From Planctomycetales bacterium (GTDB lineage Bacteria; Planctomycetota; Planctomycetia; Pirellulales; Pirellulaceae), in contig JAGQPF010000322.1 of the NCBI GenBank assembly GCA_020426845.1, forward strand, positions 1 through 49,288: DNA of 49,288 nucleotides, written 5' to 3'. A program made the translations under genes and the position numbers. Positions 27,583 to 37,713 of this stretch are shown piece by piece. Position 1 is the stretch's first letter. Each line of letters begins with the position of its first letter. The notes beneath the pieces were generated by a model. The model had not been told where the DNA came from. It ran no database searches and worked only from the letters and a program-made list of their open reading frames with translations.

Positions 27583-28986
27583 CTACAGGTGAGCAAAGAA
27601 TGTTGGGGCCCCCCCGCCAGTGGCCAGCCGCCGAATGAGCCATGCGAGCTCTAGGAGGTGGTAGTCGCCCCACAGCGACGATTCGCCGTACGCCACCGTC
27701 TGACCCGGGGGGACGTAGTCCCAGCGGTTGGGCCAGTGATAGACGCTGTGAAGCAGCAGCCCTTGATGTTCGGGATCCAAGCTCAGGTAAGGTTCCTGAA
27801 GGAGCGTTTGCGCGACCGTCAGGCCGGCAGACCGATATCGCATCGCCGCTCCCGTTGCCGTGGCACTCGCCAATTCGGGGACGTGGTCCAGCAGCTGGCC
27901 CAGACGGAGCAACCCTTGGGCGGCGATCGCCGAGGCCGACGCGTCGACGGGCTCGTGGGGATTCGCAGGCATCGCCGGTTGGGCACGCCAATCGCCGAGC
28001 CGATGCAGCTGCGGCGCGCCGTCGTCCCAGTAAGCGATCCCGTCCAGCGTCGCGACTTCCTCGAGATAGTGCTCGCACGTGTCGGTTGCCGCGCGTAGGA
28101 ACTGGGAAATGGCCGCGTCGCGGTCGAGCTCGGCCCGTTCGAATTCGGCAGGCTCAAGCGATGTCAGGAACTCCAGTTGCTCGGCAAACCCCAGCATTGC
28201 CCAGGCAAGCCCGCGAGTCCAAGTCGAAAATGGCGAATAGCCCTGTTGGGTGGCGCGGCAGCGAAAACGTCCGTCATTGCGATTGAAAACGCCTTCGTGC
28301 GCGGTCCGCCCGCGAATGTCGTAGCCGTGGTCGCTGTCGCCAGAGAAGACGATGTACTTCGCGGTTGTCAGTCCGTGTGTGACCGCTCGGGAGAGCAAAT
28401 TCACGGCGGCGTCGTGCTCGGACATCAGAACGTGCCCAAGGCGATGTGCGGCTGAGAGCACTCGCACCGTGCGCATGGTGTCGATGAAGAGCGAATGCGG
28501 TCCGTTGAATGAGTAGATGTAGCCAAGGCCGCAGTGCGTGTCCGCCCACCGCGACGCTTGCACCGCTCCCGAGACTCGGATCACATCGGAGTACCAATGT
28601 CGCTCGGGGGAAGCGTCGGGCAACACCCCCTCGCTCATCAGTCGCAGCAGATTGCCGTAGGTCGAGAGGATGTTGAAGCCATGATCGTGCACTCCCGTGT
28701 GCGTTGCATGGGGCAACATGTGCGCGACAATATTGTCGCGCCCACAGGCAATCAGTTCCTCGTCCCGGCATCCCTCGCCTGCCAGCAGTTGGCAGCCGTA
28801 CTGGAATCCCTGGGTCCACTCGGTCCAGCCCCGCGACGTGTATCGTCCCGCGGCGGTGAAGACGGGTGCGCCGGCGGACTTCTGCCAGCTGCGTTCCAGG
28901 TCGCGGCTCTTGTCCGCGGCGAGTCGAAACGTGCGCTCGACGGCCGGCTCCAGCCGTTCGGGCGTCAATGCCTGGTCAATCTGCAT
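27583..28986 (-). CDS. GH88-like glycoside hydrolase (unsaturated glucuronyl hydrolase family)
   Basis: Predicted alpha/alpha-barrel hydrolase, 467 aa, of the GH88 (unsaturated glucuronyl hydrolase) kind, which removes the unsaturated uronic acid left by polysaccharide lyases. Supporting blocks are THTGVHDHGF with Asp101, QGYSPFSTWTRGLAWAMLG, PVDASASAIAAQGLLRLGQL and the C-terminal YGESSLWGDYHLLELAW. No signal peptide, so it acts in the cytoplasm. It starts 4 nt after the YkgJ-type gene stops and faces a secreted beta-helix protein encoded divergently. No clear SD is seen, which fits coupling to the upstream gene. Confidence 0.82.
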   Translation of the reverse strand: MQIDQALTPERLEPAVERTFRLAADKSRDLERSWQKSAGAPVFTAAGRYTSRGWTEWTQGFQYGCQLLAGEGCRDEELIACGRDNIVAHMLPHATHTGVHDHGFNILSTYGNLLRLMSEGVLPDASPERHWYSDVIRVSGAVQASRWADTHCGLGYIYSFNGPHSLFIDTMRTVRVLSAAHRLGHVLMSEHDAAVNLLSRAVTHGLTTAKYIVFSGDSDHGYDIRGRTAHEGVFNRNDGRFRCRATQQGYSPFSTWTRGLAWAMLGFAEQLEFLTSLEPAEFERAELDRDAAISQFLRAATDTCEHYLEEVATLDGIAYWDDGAPQLHRLGDWRAQPAMPANPHEPVDASASAIAAQGLLRLGQLLDHVPELASATATGAAMRYRSAGLTVAQTLLQEPYLSLDPEHQGLLLHSVYHWPNRWDYVPPGQTVAYGESSLWGDYHLLELAWLIRRLATGGGAPTFFAHL

Positions 28987-28990
28987 AAAG

Positions 28991-29407
28991 TCAGATCCGC
29001 ATCACTTTGCGTTGCGTCTCGATTTGCGCCAGAGTGTGCAGCTTGCCTTTGCCGGATCCGGGGCAGGCCTCGCACGTTGCTTCCCAAGCCTCTTCGCTGC
29101 GTATGTTGGAGTCCCAGAAGGGCCAGGTTCGGCATTGCCGCGGTCGGGCTTCGTAGACCGAGCAGCCCCGCGACTCCGGATCAAACAGCAAGCAGTCGCC
29201 GTTGGGAAACTCCTTGAGGCTCTTGCGGACTCCCACCTTGCGGACGTAGTGGTCCTCGAACATTTCCACGTCCATCTCCAAAGTCTCGGCCAGACGGGCA
29301 ATCTCTTCCTTATTGACCCAGACGTAGCCCGGCGCCCCGGTGCAGCAGTCGCCGCACTGCGAGCAGGTGAAACGCAGGCCCTCGTGGTACCAGGGTTGTT
29401 CGGACAT
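28991..29407 (-). CDS. YkgJ-family cysteine-cluster protein
   Basis: Small protein (138 aa) with a zinc or iron-sulfur binding Cys cluster: FTCSQCGDCCTG (Cys15, 18, 21, 22), then GDCLLFDPESRGCSVYEARP and RQCRTWPFW, plus CEACPG near the C terminus. This is the signature of the YkgJ/UPF0153 family, whose function is unknown. The ATG at 29407 opens the conserved N terminus; the open frame continues to 29653 through repeat DNA and is not used. It forms a two-gene unit with the GH88-like gene. Confidence 0.87.
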   Translation of the reverse strand: MSEQPWYHEGLRFTCSQCGDCCTGAPGYVWVNKEEIARLAETLEMDVEMFEDHYVRKVGVRKSLKEFPNGDCLLFDPESRGCSVYEARPRQCRTWPFWDSNIRSEEAWEATCEACPGSGKGKLHTLAQIETQRKVMRI

Positions 29408-29552
29408 GGCAGGCGAATTCCTCGGGACTACGAGCTGCGTACGTGGAGAAAAACCGAACACGGGCAATTCAATGCCTACGGGTGTCATCCGGTGCCTCGT
29501 TAGCTTAAGCTTGCTGCGCGGCATTGGAAAGCGGCGGGGCAGGCCCACCCGC

Positions 29553-29593
29553 ATGTGCATCCGCACGCATATCCGGATGTGCATCCGCACGCA
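29553..29593. repeat. Direct repeat upstream of the beta-helix gene
   Basis: ATGTGCATCCGCACGCA occurs at 29553 and again at 29577 (period 24), with internal GCAT/ATGC symmetry. Lies in the divergent region between the YkgJ-type and beta-helix genes, so it could be a regulator site or local duplication. Confidence 0.65.
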
Positions 29594-29668
29594 CCTCCTT
29601 GCTTCCCGCCGCCCTTGGTGTTCCGCAAGTTCTGTCCTCACTCGATCCCGCAAATCCCGAGCCTCACC

Positions 29669-30895
29669 ATGAAGAAAACCGTACGCCCGCGCCGTCTCAT
29701 GTTGGTCATCGCCTCGCTGCTGTTGTCCGGCGTCGCAGTGATGAGCTCGTTTTCATTGCAGGCTCAGCCGGAGCCCGCTCGCGGCGTGGCGATGAAGTTG
29801 CCCGGCGCGCGGCCGGTGATCGATGCGTCGCAATACGGATCGATTCAAGCGGCGCTGGACGCGGTCCCGCCCGAAGGAGGCGTGGTGCGCCTGCCTGCCG
29901 GCACGTTCGAAATTGAGCAGCCCCTGGTGCTGCGGACCGGAGACACGCTGTTGCAAGGCGTTGGCGCCGCGACACACATCGTCAATCGCAATCAAACCGG
30001 CGAGCCGGCGCTGATCGTGCAACACAGGCTCGGCATGAAGGTTGCCCGCGAGGATCGGCTGTGGCGAGTGATGTTGAGCAACCTGCGGATAACGGGAAAT
30101 CCACAAAGCGGGCACGGGATTCTCGCCGAGTTGATCGAGGAGATTTTCATCCAAGGCGTCACCGTCAGTTACCACGGCGGAGACGGAATTCGGCTGGATC
30201 ACTGCTACGAGGACCCGCGAGTTAGCGATTGCCTGCTCACGTATAACAAGGGGGTTGGCCTGAATCTGCTCGGTTGCCATGACATCGTTGTGTCAGCCAA
30301 CCAGTTCGAGGAGAACCAGGACGCGGTGCACTGCTTCGATGGCTTCAACCTCTGCATGAACGGCAACTGCGTGGACGATCACTTGGGGCACGGCGTGGTG
30401 ATCGAGAACACCTACGGCTCCGTCGTGGCGGGCAACATGATTGAGGAGTGCCAGGGGGCGGCGCTGATCATGGACCGCGATTGCTACGGAAACACCGTCA
30501 GCGCCAACGTGATCGCTCACAATGGCCAAGGCGTTGTGCTGCGAGATGCTCATGGCTGCGCCGTCTCGGCCAACACCTTCACCATCATGAAGGAGGACGC
30601 GCTTCGCATCGACAGCACCAGCGGACGGATCACCGTGGCCGGAAACAACTTCTCCAACAGCTTTATCGGCGAGGATTCCGTCAAGCGCCAAAAGAACGAC
30701 TTGGCAGCGGCCGGCATGACGATCGACCGGGCGCAGGATGTTGTCATTACGGGCAATCTGTTCAGCAGCGTGCAGCCCAAAGCGATTGCTGCCACCGATG
30801 CGCGTCGCATATCGATGACCGGAAACGTGCTCACCGACGTTGAAAGCGATCACTCGCAGTTCACTCAGTCGGCAGCCGCCGGAAACGTCAAGTAA
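29669..30895 (+). CDS. Secreted right-handed parallel beta-helix protein (pectate-lyase-like fold)
   Basis: Exported 408-aa protein. It has a signal peptide (about 1-32, MKKTVRPRRLMLVIASLLL, cleavage near LQA) and an N-terminal PVIDASQYGSIQAALDAVP motif typical of pectate-lyase superfamily beta-helices. Then come many coils of about 22 residues with the pattern GNxI/V and N-ladders (for example VVAGNMIEECQGAAL, VSANVIAHNGQGVVL). No catalytic residues can be assigned, so it may bind or cut polysaccharide. The neighbouring divergent GH88-like gene suggests uronic-acid glycans as substrate, by inference. ATG at 29669; frame extension to 29555 runs into repeat DNA. Confidence 0.85.
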   Translation: MKKTVRPRRLMLVIASLLLSGVAVMSSFSLQAQPEPARGVAMKLPGARPVIDASQYGSIQAALDAVPPEGGVVRLPAGTFEIEQPLVLRTGDTLLQGVGAATHIVNRNQTGEPALIVQHRLGMKVAREDRLWRVMLSNLRITGNPQSGHGILAELIEEIFIQGVTVSYHGGDGIRLDHCYEDPRVSDCLLTYNKGVGLNLLGCHDIVVSANQFEENQDAVHCFDGFNLCMNGNCVDDHLGHGVVIENTYGSVVAGNMIEECQGAALIMDRDCYGNTVSANVIAHNGQGVVLRDAHGCAVSANTFTIMKEDALRIDSTSGRITVAGNNFSNSFIGEDSVKRQKNDLAAAGMTIDRAQDVVITGNLFSSVQPKAIAATDARRISMTGNVLTDVESDHSQFTQSAAAGNVK

Positions 30896-30960
30896 CGTCC
30901 GAGTGCGAAGTTACGTGCGAGTGTAAAGTACCGTCCGGGTGCGAAGTACCGTCCGAGTGC
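30893..30960 (+). repeat. 18-bp imperfect tandem repeat
   Basis: Four units related to TACCGTCCGAGTGCGAAG begin at the stop codon of the beta-helix gene and end 25 bases before the AhpD-like start. Confidence 0.85.
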
Positions 30961-30985
30961 CCCGTCAACGCAGCGGGAGGAAGCG

Positions 30986-31519
30986 ATGTTGCGCTGGCTG
31001 ATTCAACGCAAGCTCAAGGCCGAGGAGCGGAAGCTCGGCGCGCCGTTGGATTACCTCCAGCATATTGCCGCGGTCTCGACCGGCGCGTTCTTCCGGTTCG
31101 CCAGCATCATGCCGTTGGCGAGCTACCGGAAAGTGCTGCCCCCGGACGCTTGGTTCACCGCTCGAATCGTCACGTTGCAGCACGACGACTGTGGCTCGTG
31201 CCTGCAGGGGGCGGTCAACATGGCGCGGCAGGCTCGAGTGCCCGCCAGCACCTTGCAGGCGGTCCTGGACGGCAATGAAGAAGGCATGTCCCCCGAGCTG
31301 CGCGACGTTTGGGCGTTTGCCCAATCCGTGCTAGCCGGAACGTTGGAAGCGGAGCGATTGCGAGAGGTGCTTCGCGAACGCTACGGGGACCGAGGCTTGA
31401 TCGAGCTCGCCTACGTGATCGCGAGCAGCCGAATCCCGCCAGTCGTGAAACGGACGCTGGGCTATGCGCAGAGTTGCCAAGCAGTGAAGATCGCCCCGGA
31501 CCAATCCCGCGCCGATTGA
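30986..31519 (+). CDS. AhpD-like / carboxymuconolactone decarboxylase-like protein
   Basis: A 177-aa all-helical protein with a redox CxxC: HDDCGSCLQGAVNMA (Cys69, Cys72). This follows the AhpD-like pattern, where the pair reduces peroxides or disulfides; the usual His after the second Cys is replaced by Gln-Gly-Ala here, so classic AhpD chemistry is doubtful. Good SD (GGGAGG six bases upstream). It is convergent with rplQ. Substrate and partner unknown. Confidence 0.72.
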   Translation: MLRWLIQRKLKAEERKLGAPLDYLQHIAAVSTGAFFRFASIMPLASYRKVLPPDAWFTARIVTLQHDDCGSCLQGAVNMARQARVPASTLQAVLDGNEEGMSPELRDVWAFAQSVLAGTLEAERLREVLRERYGDRGLIELAYVIASSRIPPVVKRTLGYAQSCQAVKIAPDQSRAD

Positions 31520-31577
31520 AGCCCGGCCTGGTTCACCAACCAGACGTCACGCGCTGGGTCGCAGAAGTGCGGCGATC

Positions 31578-32231
31578 CTACTCTTGGGAGTCGCCGTTCT
31601 CAGCGTCCGAGCCAGTGGCTTCAGCTTCCGTTGTGGCGGCCACAGCGGCTTCCTCGGCTGGTTCTTCGTCGGCGGCGAACGCCGGCTTCTGGCTCTTGGT
31701 CGTGACGCGATCGTTCGTGCCCACGAACTCCAACGCGGCGCGAGTGCCGGCGTCTCCCAAGCGGGCGCCGGCGAGTCGCAGAATGCGGGTGTAGCCGCCG
31801 TCGCGGTCTTCGAAGCGCGGTCCGATCTCGTCGAACAGGATCCGCACCGCGGTCTTGTCGCCGAGCAATTGCAGGGCGCGGCGGCGGGCGTGCACGACCG
31901 GAGCAATCGCGTTGGCCCACTCTTGCCACTTGTCGCTGCTTCGCCAGCTCTTCCATTCGCTCGAGCCACGCTCGGCGCTGGAGGCGAGTTCGTCGGCGGC
32001 CCGCTGATGCTTCAGCGAGTGACGCGCAATCGTGATGCACCGCTCCACGAGGCCCCGCACTTCCTTGGCTTTTTGCAAGGTCGTGACAACCCGGCCCTTG
32101 ACTTTGGGCGCGTTCTCATCGAACTCGGAGTCGCGCTCGGTCAAGAACAAGCTGCTGGCCAAGTTCTTCAACATGGCGCGGCGATGAGCGGAATTTCGAC
32201 CGAGCTGTCGGCCCTTCTTGCGGTGTCGCAT
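31578..32231 (-). CDS. rplQ: 50S ribosomal protein L17
   Basis: Structural protein of the large subunit near the tunnel exit. At 217 aa it is far longer than the usual 115-130. The normal start MRHRKKGRQLGRNSAHRRAM and the end of the fold (DRDGGYTRILRL) are present, but a Trp-rich helical insert of about 40 residues (72-112, with SEWKSWRSSDKWQEW) and a smaller one near 33-47 interrupt it, and an acidic Ala/Glu tail (172-217) follows. Last gene of the alpha operon, 85 nt after rpoA. Confidence 0.95.
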   Translation of the reverse strand: MRHRKKGRQLGRNSAHRRAMLKNLASSLFLTERDSEFDENAPKVKGRVVTTLQKAKEVRGLVERCITIARHSLKHQRAADELASSAERGSSEWKSWRSSDKWQEWANAIAPVVHARRRALQLLGDKTAVRILFDEIGPRFEDRDGGYTRILRLAGARLGDAGTRAALEFVGTNDRVTTKSQKPAFAADEEPAEEAAVAATTEAEATGSDAENGDSQE

Positions 32232-32316
32232 GGCTATTGGCAGTCAAAAAGCGATGATTGCGTGTGTGAATGGCAAGGGAGTGCCGAGGGAGGCCGCGGC
32301 AAAGGCTCGGACCCGT

Positions 32317-33285
32317 TTACAGTCGCATGCCCAAGTGCAGTCCCAGGTTGTCCAACTTCTCCTGCACTTCGGTGAGGGTCGTCTCACCGAAGTTGCGGAC
32401 CTCGAGCAATTGGTCGGCCGTACGGACGACCAGGTCGCGGACCGTGGCGATATTCTCGGACTCCAGGCAGTTGCTCGCCCGGACCGAAAGGCTGAGCTCG
32501 GCGAGGCTCATGTTCAGCTTCTTCTCCAGCACGGCGTCGGCGGCGCCGCCGCTGCGCGGATCGGAGTGGACCTGCTTGCCCAACTCGGAGAACTGGACAA
32601 ACGGGTTGAGATGCTTGCGGAGGATCTTGGCGCCTTCCACCAACGCCATTTCCGGCGTCACGGAGCCGTCGGTCCAGATCTCCAGAGTCAGCTTGTCGTA
32701 ATTCGTCTTCTGTCCCACGCGAGTGTCGTCGAATTGGGGACGAACACGAATCACCGGGCTGAAGACTGCGTCGATCGGGATGATGCCGATCTCATGGTCC
32801 TGAGTGCTGTGCTCGGTGGCCGGGACGTAGCCGCGGCCGTTCTCCACCACCATTTCCATCATGAACGGCACGTCTTGCGTCAGCGTGGCGATCAGGTGGC
32901 TCTTGTTGATGACTTCCGTGTCGGAGTCGCAGCGGACATCGGCGCCGGTGATCGGCCCAGCAGTGTCCTTTTCGATGGTGATGACCTTGGTGGAGGTGCT
33001 GTGGTTCTTCACCACCAGCGACTTGACGTTGAGGACGATGTCCGTGACATCCTCAACGATGCCCGGGATCGTGGTGAACTCGTGTTGAGCGCCGCGGATC
33101 TTGATCTGCGTGACCGCGCTGCCCTCGAGGCTCGACAGCAGCACGCGTCGCAGGCTGTTGCCGATCGTGACGCCAAAACCGCGTTCGAACGGCTCGGCGG
33201 TGAACTTGCCATAGGTGGACGTGAGCGTCTCGGTCTCGCACTCAACAATGCTGGGAAGTTCCAGTCCACGCCAGCGAATGTGCAT
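32317..33285 (-). CDS. rpoA: RNA polymerase alpha subunit
   Basis: Assembles RNA polymerase and contacts promoter UP elements and activators. The 322-aa protein has the N-terminal dimerisation domain ([11 protein letters not shown] start; [17 protein letters not shown]) and the C-terminal domain with [14 protein letters not shown] and [10 protein letters not shown]. The best start is the ATG at 33285 with GGAGG five bases upstream; an adjacent ATG at 33288 and a GTG at 33297 are also in frame. rpsD, normally before rpoA in this operon, is absent; rpsK ends 125 nt upstream. Confidence 0.97.
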   Translation of the reverse strand: MHIRWRGLELPSIVECETETLTSTYGKFTAEPFERGFGVTIGNSLRRVLLSSLEGSAVTQIKIRGAQHEFTTIPGIVEDVTDIVLNVKSLVVKNHSTSTKVITIEKDTAGPITGADVRCDSDTEVINKSHLIATLTQDVPFMMEMVVENGRGYVPATEHSTQDHEIGIIPIDAVFSPVIRVRPQFDDTRVGQKTNYDKLTLEIWTDGSVTPEMALVEGAKILRKHLNPFVQFSELGKQVHSDPRSGGAADAVLEKKLNMSLAELSLSVRASNCLESENIATVRDLVVRTADQLLEVRNFGETTLTEVQEKLDNLGLHLGMRL

Positions 33286-33410
33286 CATCACCTCCACATG
33301 GTGCTGAGGACGCCAACGTCCGTCGTGGCGTCCAACAAAGGATTCTGTTCCAATCGTGCTTGCCGCATCGTCTCGGCCGGCGGTGTTTCACGCCGAGCCC
33401 TGGCGGCGTG

Positions 33411-33791
33411 CTAGACACGACGCTTCTTGCGGGGGCGGCAGCCGTTGTGCGGAATGGGCGTGACATCCTCAATCAGCTTCACGGTCAAGCCGGCTTGGGC
33501 CAGCGCCGTGATCGCGCTTTCGCGCCCCGAACCGGGGCCCTTGACGCGGACGTCGACTTCGCGGACACCGAACTTCTGAGCCTTTTCGGCGGCTTGCTGC
33601 GCGGCACATTGGCCGGCAAACGGCGTCGACTTGCGGCTGCCTTTGAAGCCGCAGGTGCCGGCGCTCGCCCAGCACAGCGTGTCGCCCTTGGTGTCGGTCA
33701 CGGTGACCGTCGTATTGTTGAAGGTCGCGTTGATGTGCGCGATGCCCGCTGTCACGCTGCGACGCGTTTTCCGTCGTTTACCCTTGGCCAC
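33411..33791 (-). CDS. rpsK: 30S ribosomal protein S11
   Basis: Platform protein of the small subunit. The 126-aa product has [18 protein letters not shown] and the C-terminal [16 protein letters not shown] typical of S11. It starts with GTG, preceded by AGGAG eight bases upstream. Between rpsM and rpoA in the operon. Confidence 0.97.
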   Translation of the reverse strand: MAKGKRRKTRRSVTAGIAHINATFNNTTVTVTDTKGDTLCWASAGTCGFKGSRKSTPFAGQCAAQQAAEKAQKFGVREVDVRVKGPGSGRESAITALAQAGLTVKLIEDVTPIPHNGCRPRKKRRV

Positions 33792-33881
33792 TGAAGCCGC
33801 TCCTGACTGGGATACTGTTGTTCGATCAATCGCCGTCGGTCCCGACCGCCGCTGCCTCAGGCAGAGCGACGAGATCCATGA

Positions 33882-34265
33882 CTAGCGGAGGTCCTTCACG
33901 CCCTTCTTGCCGGCGACCGTCTTCTTCGGGCCCTTGCGAGTCCGGGCGTTGGTGCGCGTCCGTTGGCCACGCACCGGCAGGTTGCGGCGATGTCGCATGC
34001 CGCGATAGCACTTGATGTCTTTCAGGCGGGAGATGTTCTGCAGCACCTGCCGCTTCAGCGGACCTTCCACCGTGTAGTTCTGCTCGAGCAACTGAGCCAA
34101 CCGAGCCAGCTCGTCTTCCGTCAGGTCGCGGGCCTTCAGCTCCGGAGCCACTCCGGCGCGATGGCACAACTCCAGCGCCGTGGCGCGCCCGACTCCGTAC
34201 AAATAGGTCAGCGACACGGCCGCCGGCTTCTCGTTGGGAATATCCACACCCAGCAAACGCGGCAT
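33882..34265 (-). CDS. rpsM: 30S ribosomal protein S13
   Basis: Head protein contacting the tRNA and 50S bridge. The 127-aa product starts MPRLLGVDIPNEKPAAVSL and has the basic C-terminal RHRRNLPVRGQRTRTNARTR tail of S13. It starts with ATG about 100 bp after rpmJ, without a clear SD. Confidence 0.97.
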   Translation of the reverse strand: MPRLLGVDIPNEKPAAVSLTYLYGVGRATALELCHRAGVAPELKARDLTEDELARLAQLLEQNYTVEGPLKRQVLQNISRLKDIKCYRGMRHRRNLPVRGQRTRTNARTRKGPKKTVAGKKGVKDLR

Positions 34266-34361
34266 GGTAACTGCTCCTCACAGGATGAATTCGTTGCAGG
34301 AATTCGTGAAACTCTGGGAATTAATCGTGGCAGGCAGATCTTGCGATCGCACCGCCGGTGG

Positions 34362-34475
34362 TCAGCCCTGACGCTGTTTATGACGAGGATTGGAGCAGAT
34401 CACGTAGATTCGGCCCTTGCGCCGAACCACTTTACAGTTCTCACAAATCCTCTTGACGCTTGCTCGCACCTTCAT
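34362..34475 (-). CDS. rpmJ: 50S ribosomal protein L36 (zinc-binding)
   Basis: 37-aa large-subunit protein starting [10 protein letters not shown], with zinc ligands Cys11, Cys14, Cys27 and His32, so the zinc-containing form. ATG at 34475 has GAGG eight bases upstream. The longer frame to 34658 is not real. infA, often just before rpmJ, is not present. Confidence 0.96.
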   Translation of the reverse strand: MKVRASVKRICENCKVVRRKGRIYVICSNPRHKQRQG

Positions 34476-34645
34476 CTGATCTTCCTCTGCATAATGGAAG
34501 CGAGTCAGTATAGTGAATTCGGGCCCGCCCGCACAAGGGGCATGGAAACGGGAAAGTAGGGAACCCGCGACGGAATCCACGACGAAACCCGCGATGAAAT
34601 TGGCGAGTTCAAGCCGATGTTGGAATTGAATCCCGGCGGCCTTGC

Positions 34646-35230
34646 TTAGCCCACGCACTGACCCTCTTTTTCCGGCAACACGGCCAGGATCCGGTCAAAC
34701 ACCTCGTCCATCGTGCCCGCGCCGTCCACTTTGGCCAACCGATGCTGGTTCACATAGTAGCCACGCAGCGGCGTCGTCTGGCGTTGGTAAACCTCCAGCC
34801 GCCGCCGAATCGTCTCCAGGTTGTCGTCGACACGGTTATCTCGCTCGCCTCGACTCATCAATCGCGAGATCAATTCGTCCTCGTCAACTTCGAGCTCGAT
34901 CACCACGTCCAGCCGGCGATCGGCCTGCTGGAGATGTTCGTCGAGCGCCACGGCCTGCTTGATGGTTCGCGGGAACCCGTCGAGCAGGGCGCCGTTGGCA
35001 CAATCGGGCTCCAGGATGCGGTCGATGAGGACCTGGACCACCAACGCATCCGGCGCCAAGTGTCCCTGGTCCATATACGAGGCCGCCTCCAATCCCAGCG
35101 GTGTGCCCGCTCGCTTGGCTTGTCGCAGCATGTCTCCGGTGGAGAGGTGCACGATGCCTAAGTGTCTGGCCAATCGAGTGGCTTGGGTGCCTTTGCCGGA
35201 ACCCGGAGGGCCCATAAATACGACATGCAT
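34646..35230 (-). CDS. adk: Adenylate kinase (short form)
   Basis: Interconverts ATP + AMP and 2 ADP. The 194-aa protein has P-loop [10 protein letters not shown] near the N terminus, the AMP-binding DGFPRT and the lid region with [12 protein letters not shown]; the lid lacks the zinc-binding Cys of long forms. Located between secY and rpmJ, as in many bacteria, but with no map gene. SD not obvious. Confidence 0.96.
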   Translation of the reverse strand: MHVVFMGPPGSGKGTQATRLARHLGIVHLSTGDMLRQAKRAGTPLGLEAASYMDQGHLAPDALVVQVLIDRILEPDCANGALLDGFPRTIKQAVALDEHLQQADRRLDVVIELEVDEDELISRLMSRGERDNRVDDNLETIRRRLEVYQRQTTPLRGYYVNQHRLAKVDGAGTMDEVFDRILAVLPEKEGQCVG

Positions 35231-35386
35231 GGCGGGGTCTCGCCGAAGCGTTTTGCGACTCTTCGTGGGTCGTTTCTTCGTCGACCGGACTCCGGACCGT
35301 TGATCAGGCTAGCTGTGGCGCCGGACGCCCCCATTCCAAACGTTCGCCTCGAAGCGTACGCCTCGAATGCCGTCTCGGCACTCTTG

Positions 35387-36763
<1,377 letters not shown>

Positions 36764-37152
36764 GGCGTCCAGGTCCGTCTTTGCTGTTGGGAAGGTGGGA
36801 AGGTGGGACCTCGGGGCGAAGCGGCAAAACTCCCATGCCTCTTGCATGCAGAGTCGTCGGCGGGTCGTTCGGCCGAGCGGTCAACCGGCGCCTTGCGAGG
36901 GACACTTCGGGAGGCCCCGGTCAATCGGGCCTCACAAGAGTCGCCTGCGCTGGAGACCTGACCGACTTAGCAAGCCGCGCGAACCATGTCGCTTACGAGT
37001 TTCTCACCACGCTGTAGGGAAAGATGCAGTTTCGACAATCGATGTCAAGATGAATTGTGTCGCCGGAGCTGGCAGCCTGTGGAGAGCACCGCACTGCCGA
37101 TGGATCAAACCAGCGTCGACGGCCGGCCCAATCCGTGCTCTTTCACCGGCTC
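36764..37152. other. Long gap inside the ribosomal cluster, upstream of secY
   Basis: 389 bases with no gene, unusually large within this otherwise tight cluster. It contains a perfect 7-bp hairpin GAGGCCC-CGGTCAATC-GGGCCTC (36911-36933). Likely an internal promoter or processing site for the secY-adk-rpmJ-alpha block. No rpmD is present. Confidence 0.5.
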
Positions 37153-37713
37153 CTAGCTGTCCGCGGACTCGTCGGCCGGCGTCGCGTCCTCGGCCGGCGT
37201 CGCCGGAGCGGCAGGTCGCTTGCCACGGCGAATCCGCTGTCCATTCTTTTCGGCCACCGGCGTCGGCCCGGGGATCACCACTGCCGATCCACCCGCCTGC
37301 TCAATCTTGGCCTTGGCGGACGCGCTAAACCGATGGGCGCTGATCGTCAACTTCTTGGTCAGCTGACCATCGCCCAACACCTTCAGCACGTCATAGCGGC
37401 CCGTAACGGCCGACTTGGCGCGGAGCGAATCGGGATTCACCTCTTCTCCGGCGGTGTACAACCGCTCGAGGTCGCCAACGTTGATTTCCTTCACCACCAC
37501 GGCAAAGCGGTTGTTGAAGCCGCGCTTGGGCACGCGCCGCACCAACGGCATGGCGCCGCCTTGGAAGATCGGATGGCGGGAGTAGCCCGACCGGGATTGC
37601 GCACCCTTGTGACCGCGGCCGGACGTCTTGCCGTGGCCCGATCCGGGACCGCGGCCGATTCGGCGCCGCTTGCGGTGCTTGGTGATCCCGGTGTTCACAT
37701 CGTGCAATTTCAT
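37153..37713 (-). CDS. rplO: 50S ribosomal protein L15
   Basis: 186-aa large-subunit protein with the canonical N terminus [20 protein letters not shown] and [20 protein letters not shown]. It is longer than usual because of an Ala/Pro/Asp acidic C-terminal tail (about 160-186). Its ATG overlaps the rpsE stop by 4 nt (ATGA), so rpmD (L30), usually between them, is absent. Confidence 0.97.
   Translation of the reverse strand: MKLHDVNTGITKHRKRRRIGRGPGSGHGKTSGRGHKGAQSRSGYSRHPIFQGGAMPLVRRVPKRGFNNRFAVVVKEINVGDLERLYTAGEEVNPDSLRAKSAVTGRYDVLKVLGDGQLTKKLTISAHRFSASAKAKIEQAGGSAVVIPGPTPVAEKNGQRIRRGKRPAAPATPAEDATPADESADS

Noticed and set aside
29555..29668. His-rich N-terminal extension of the beta-helix protein
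   Set aside because: It comes from the direct repeat; the ATG at 29669 opens a good signal peptide.
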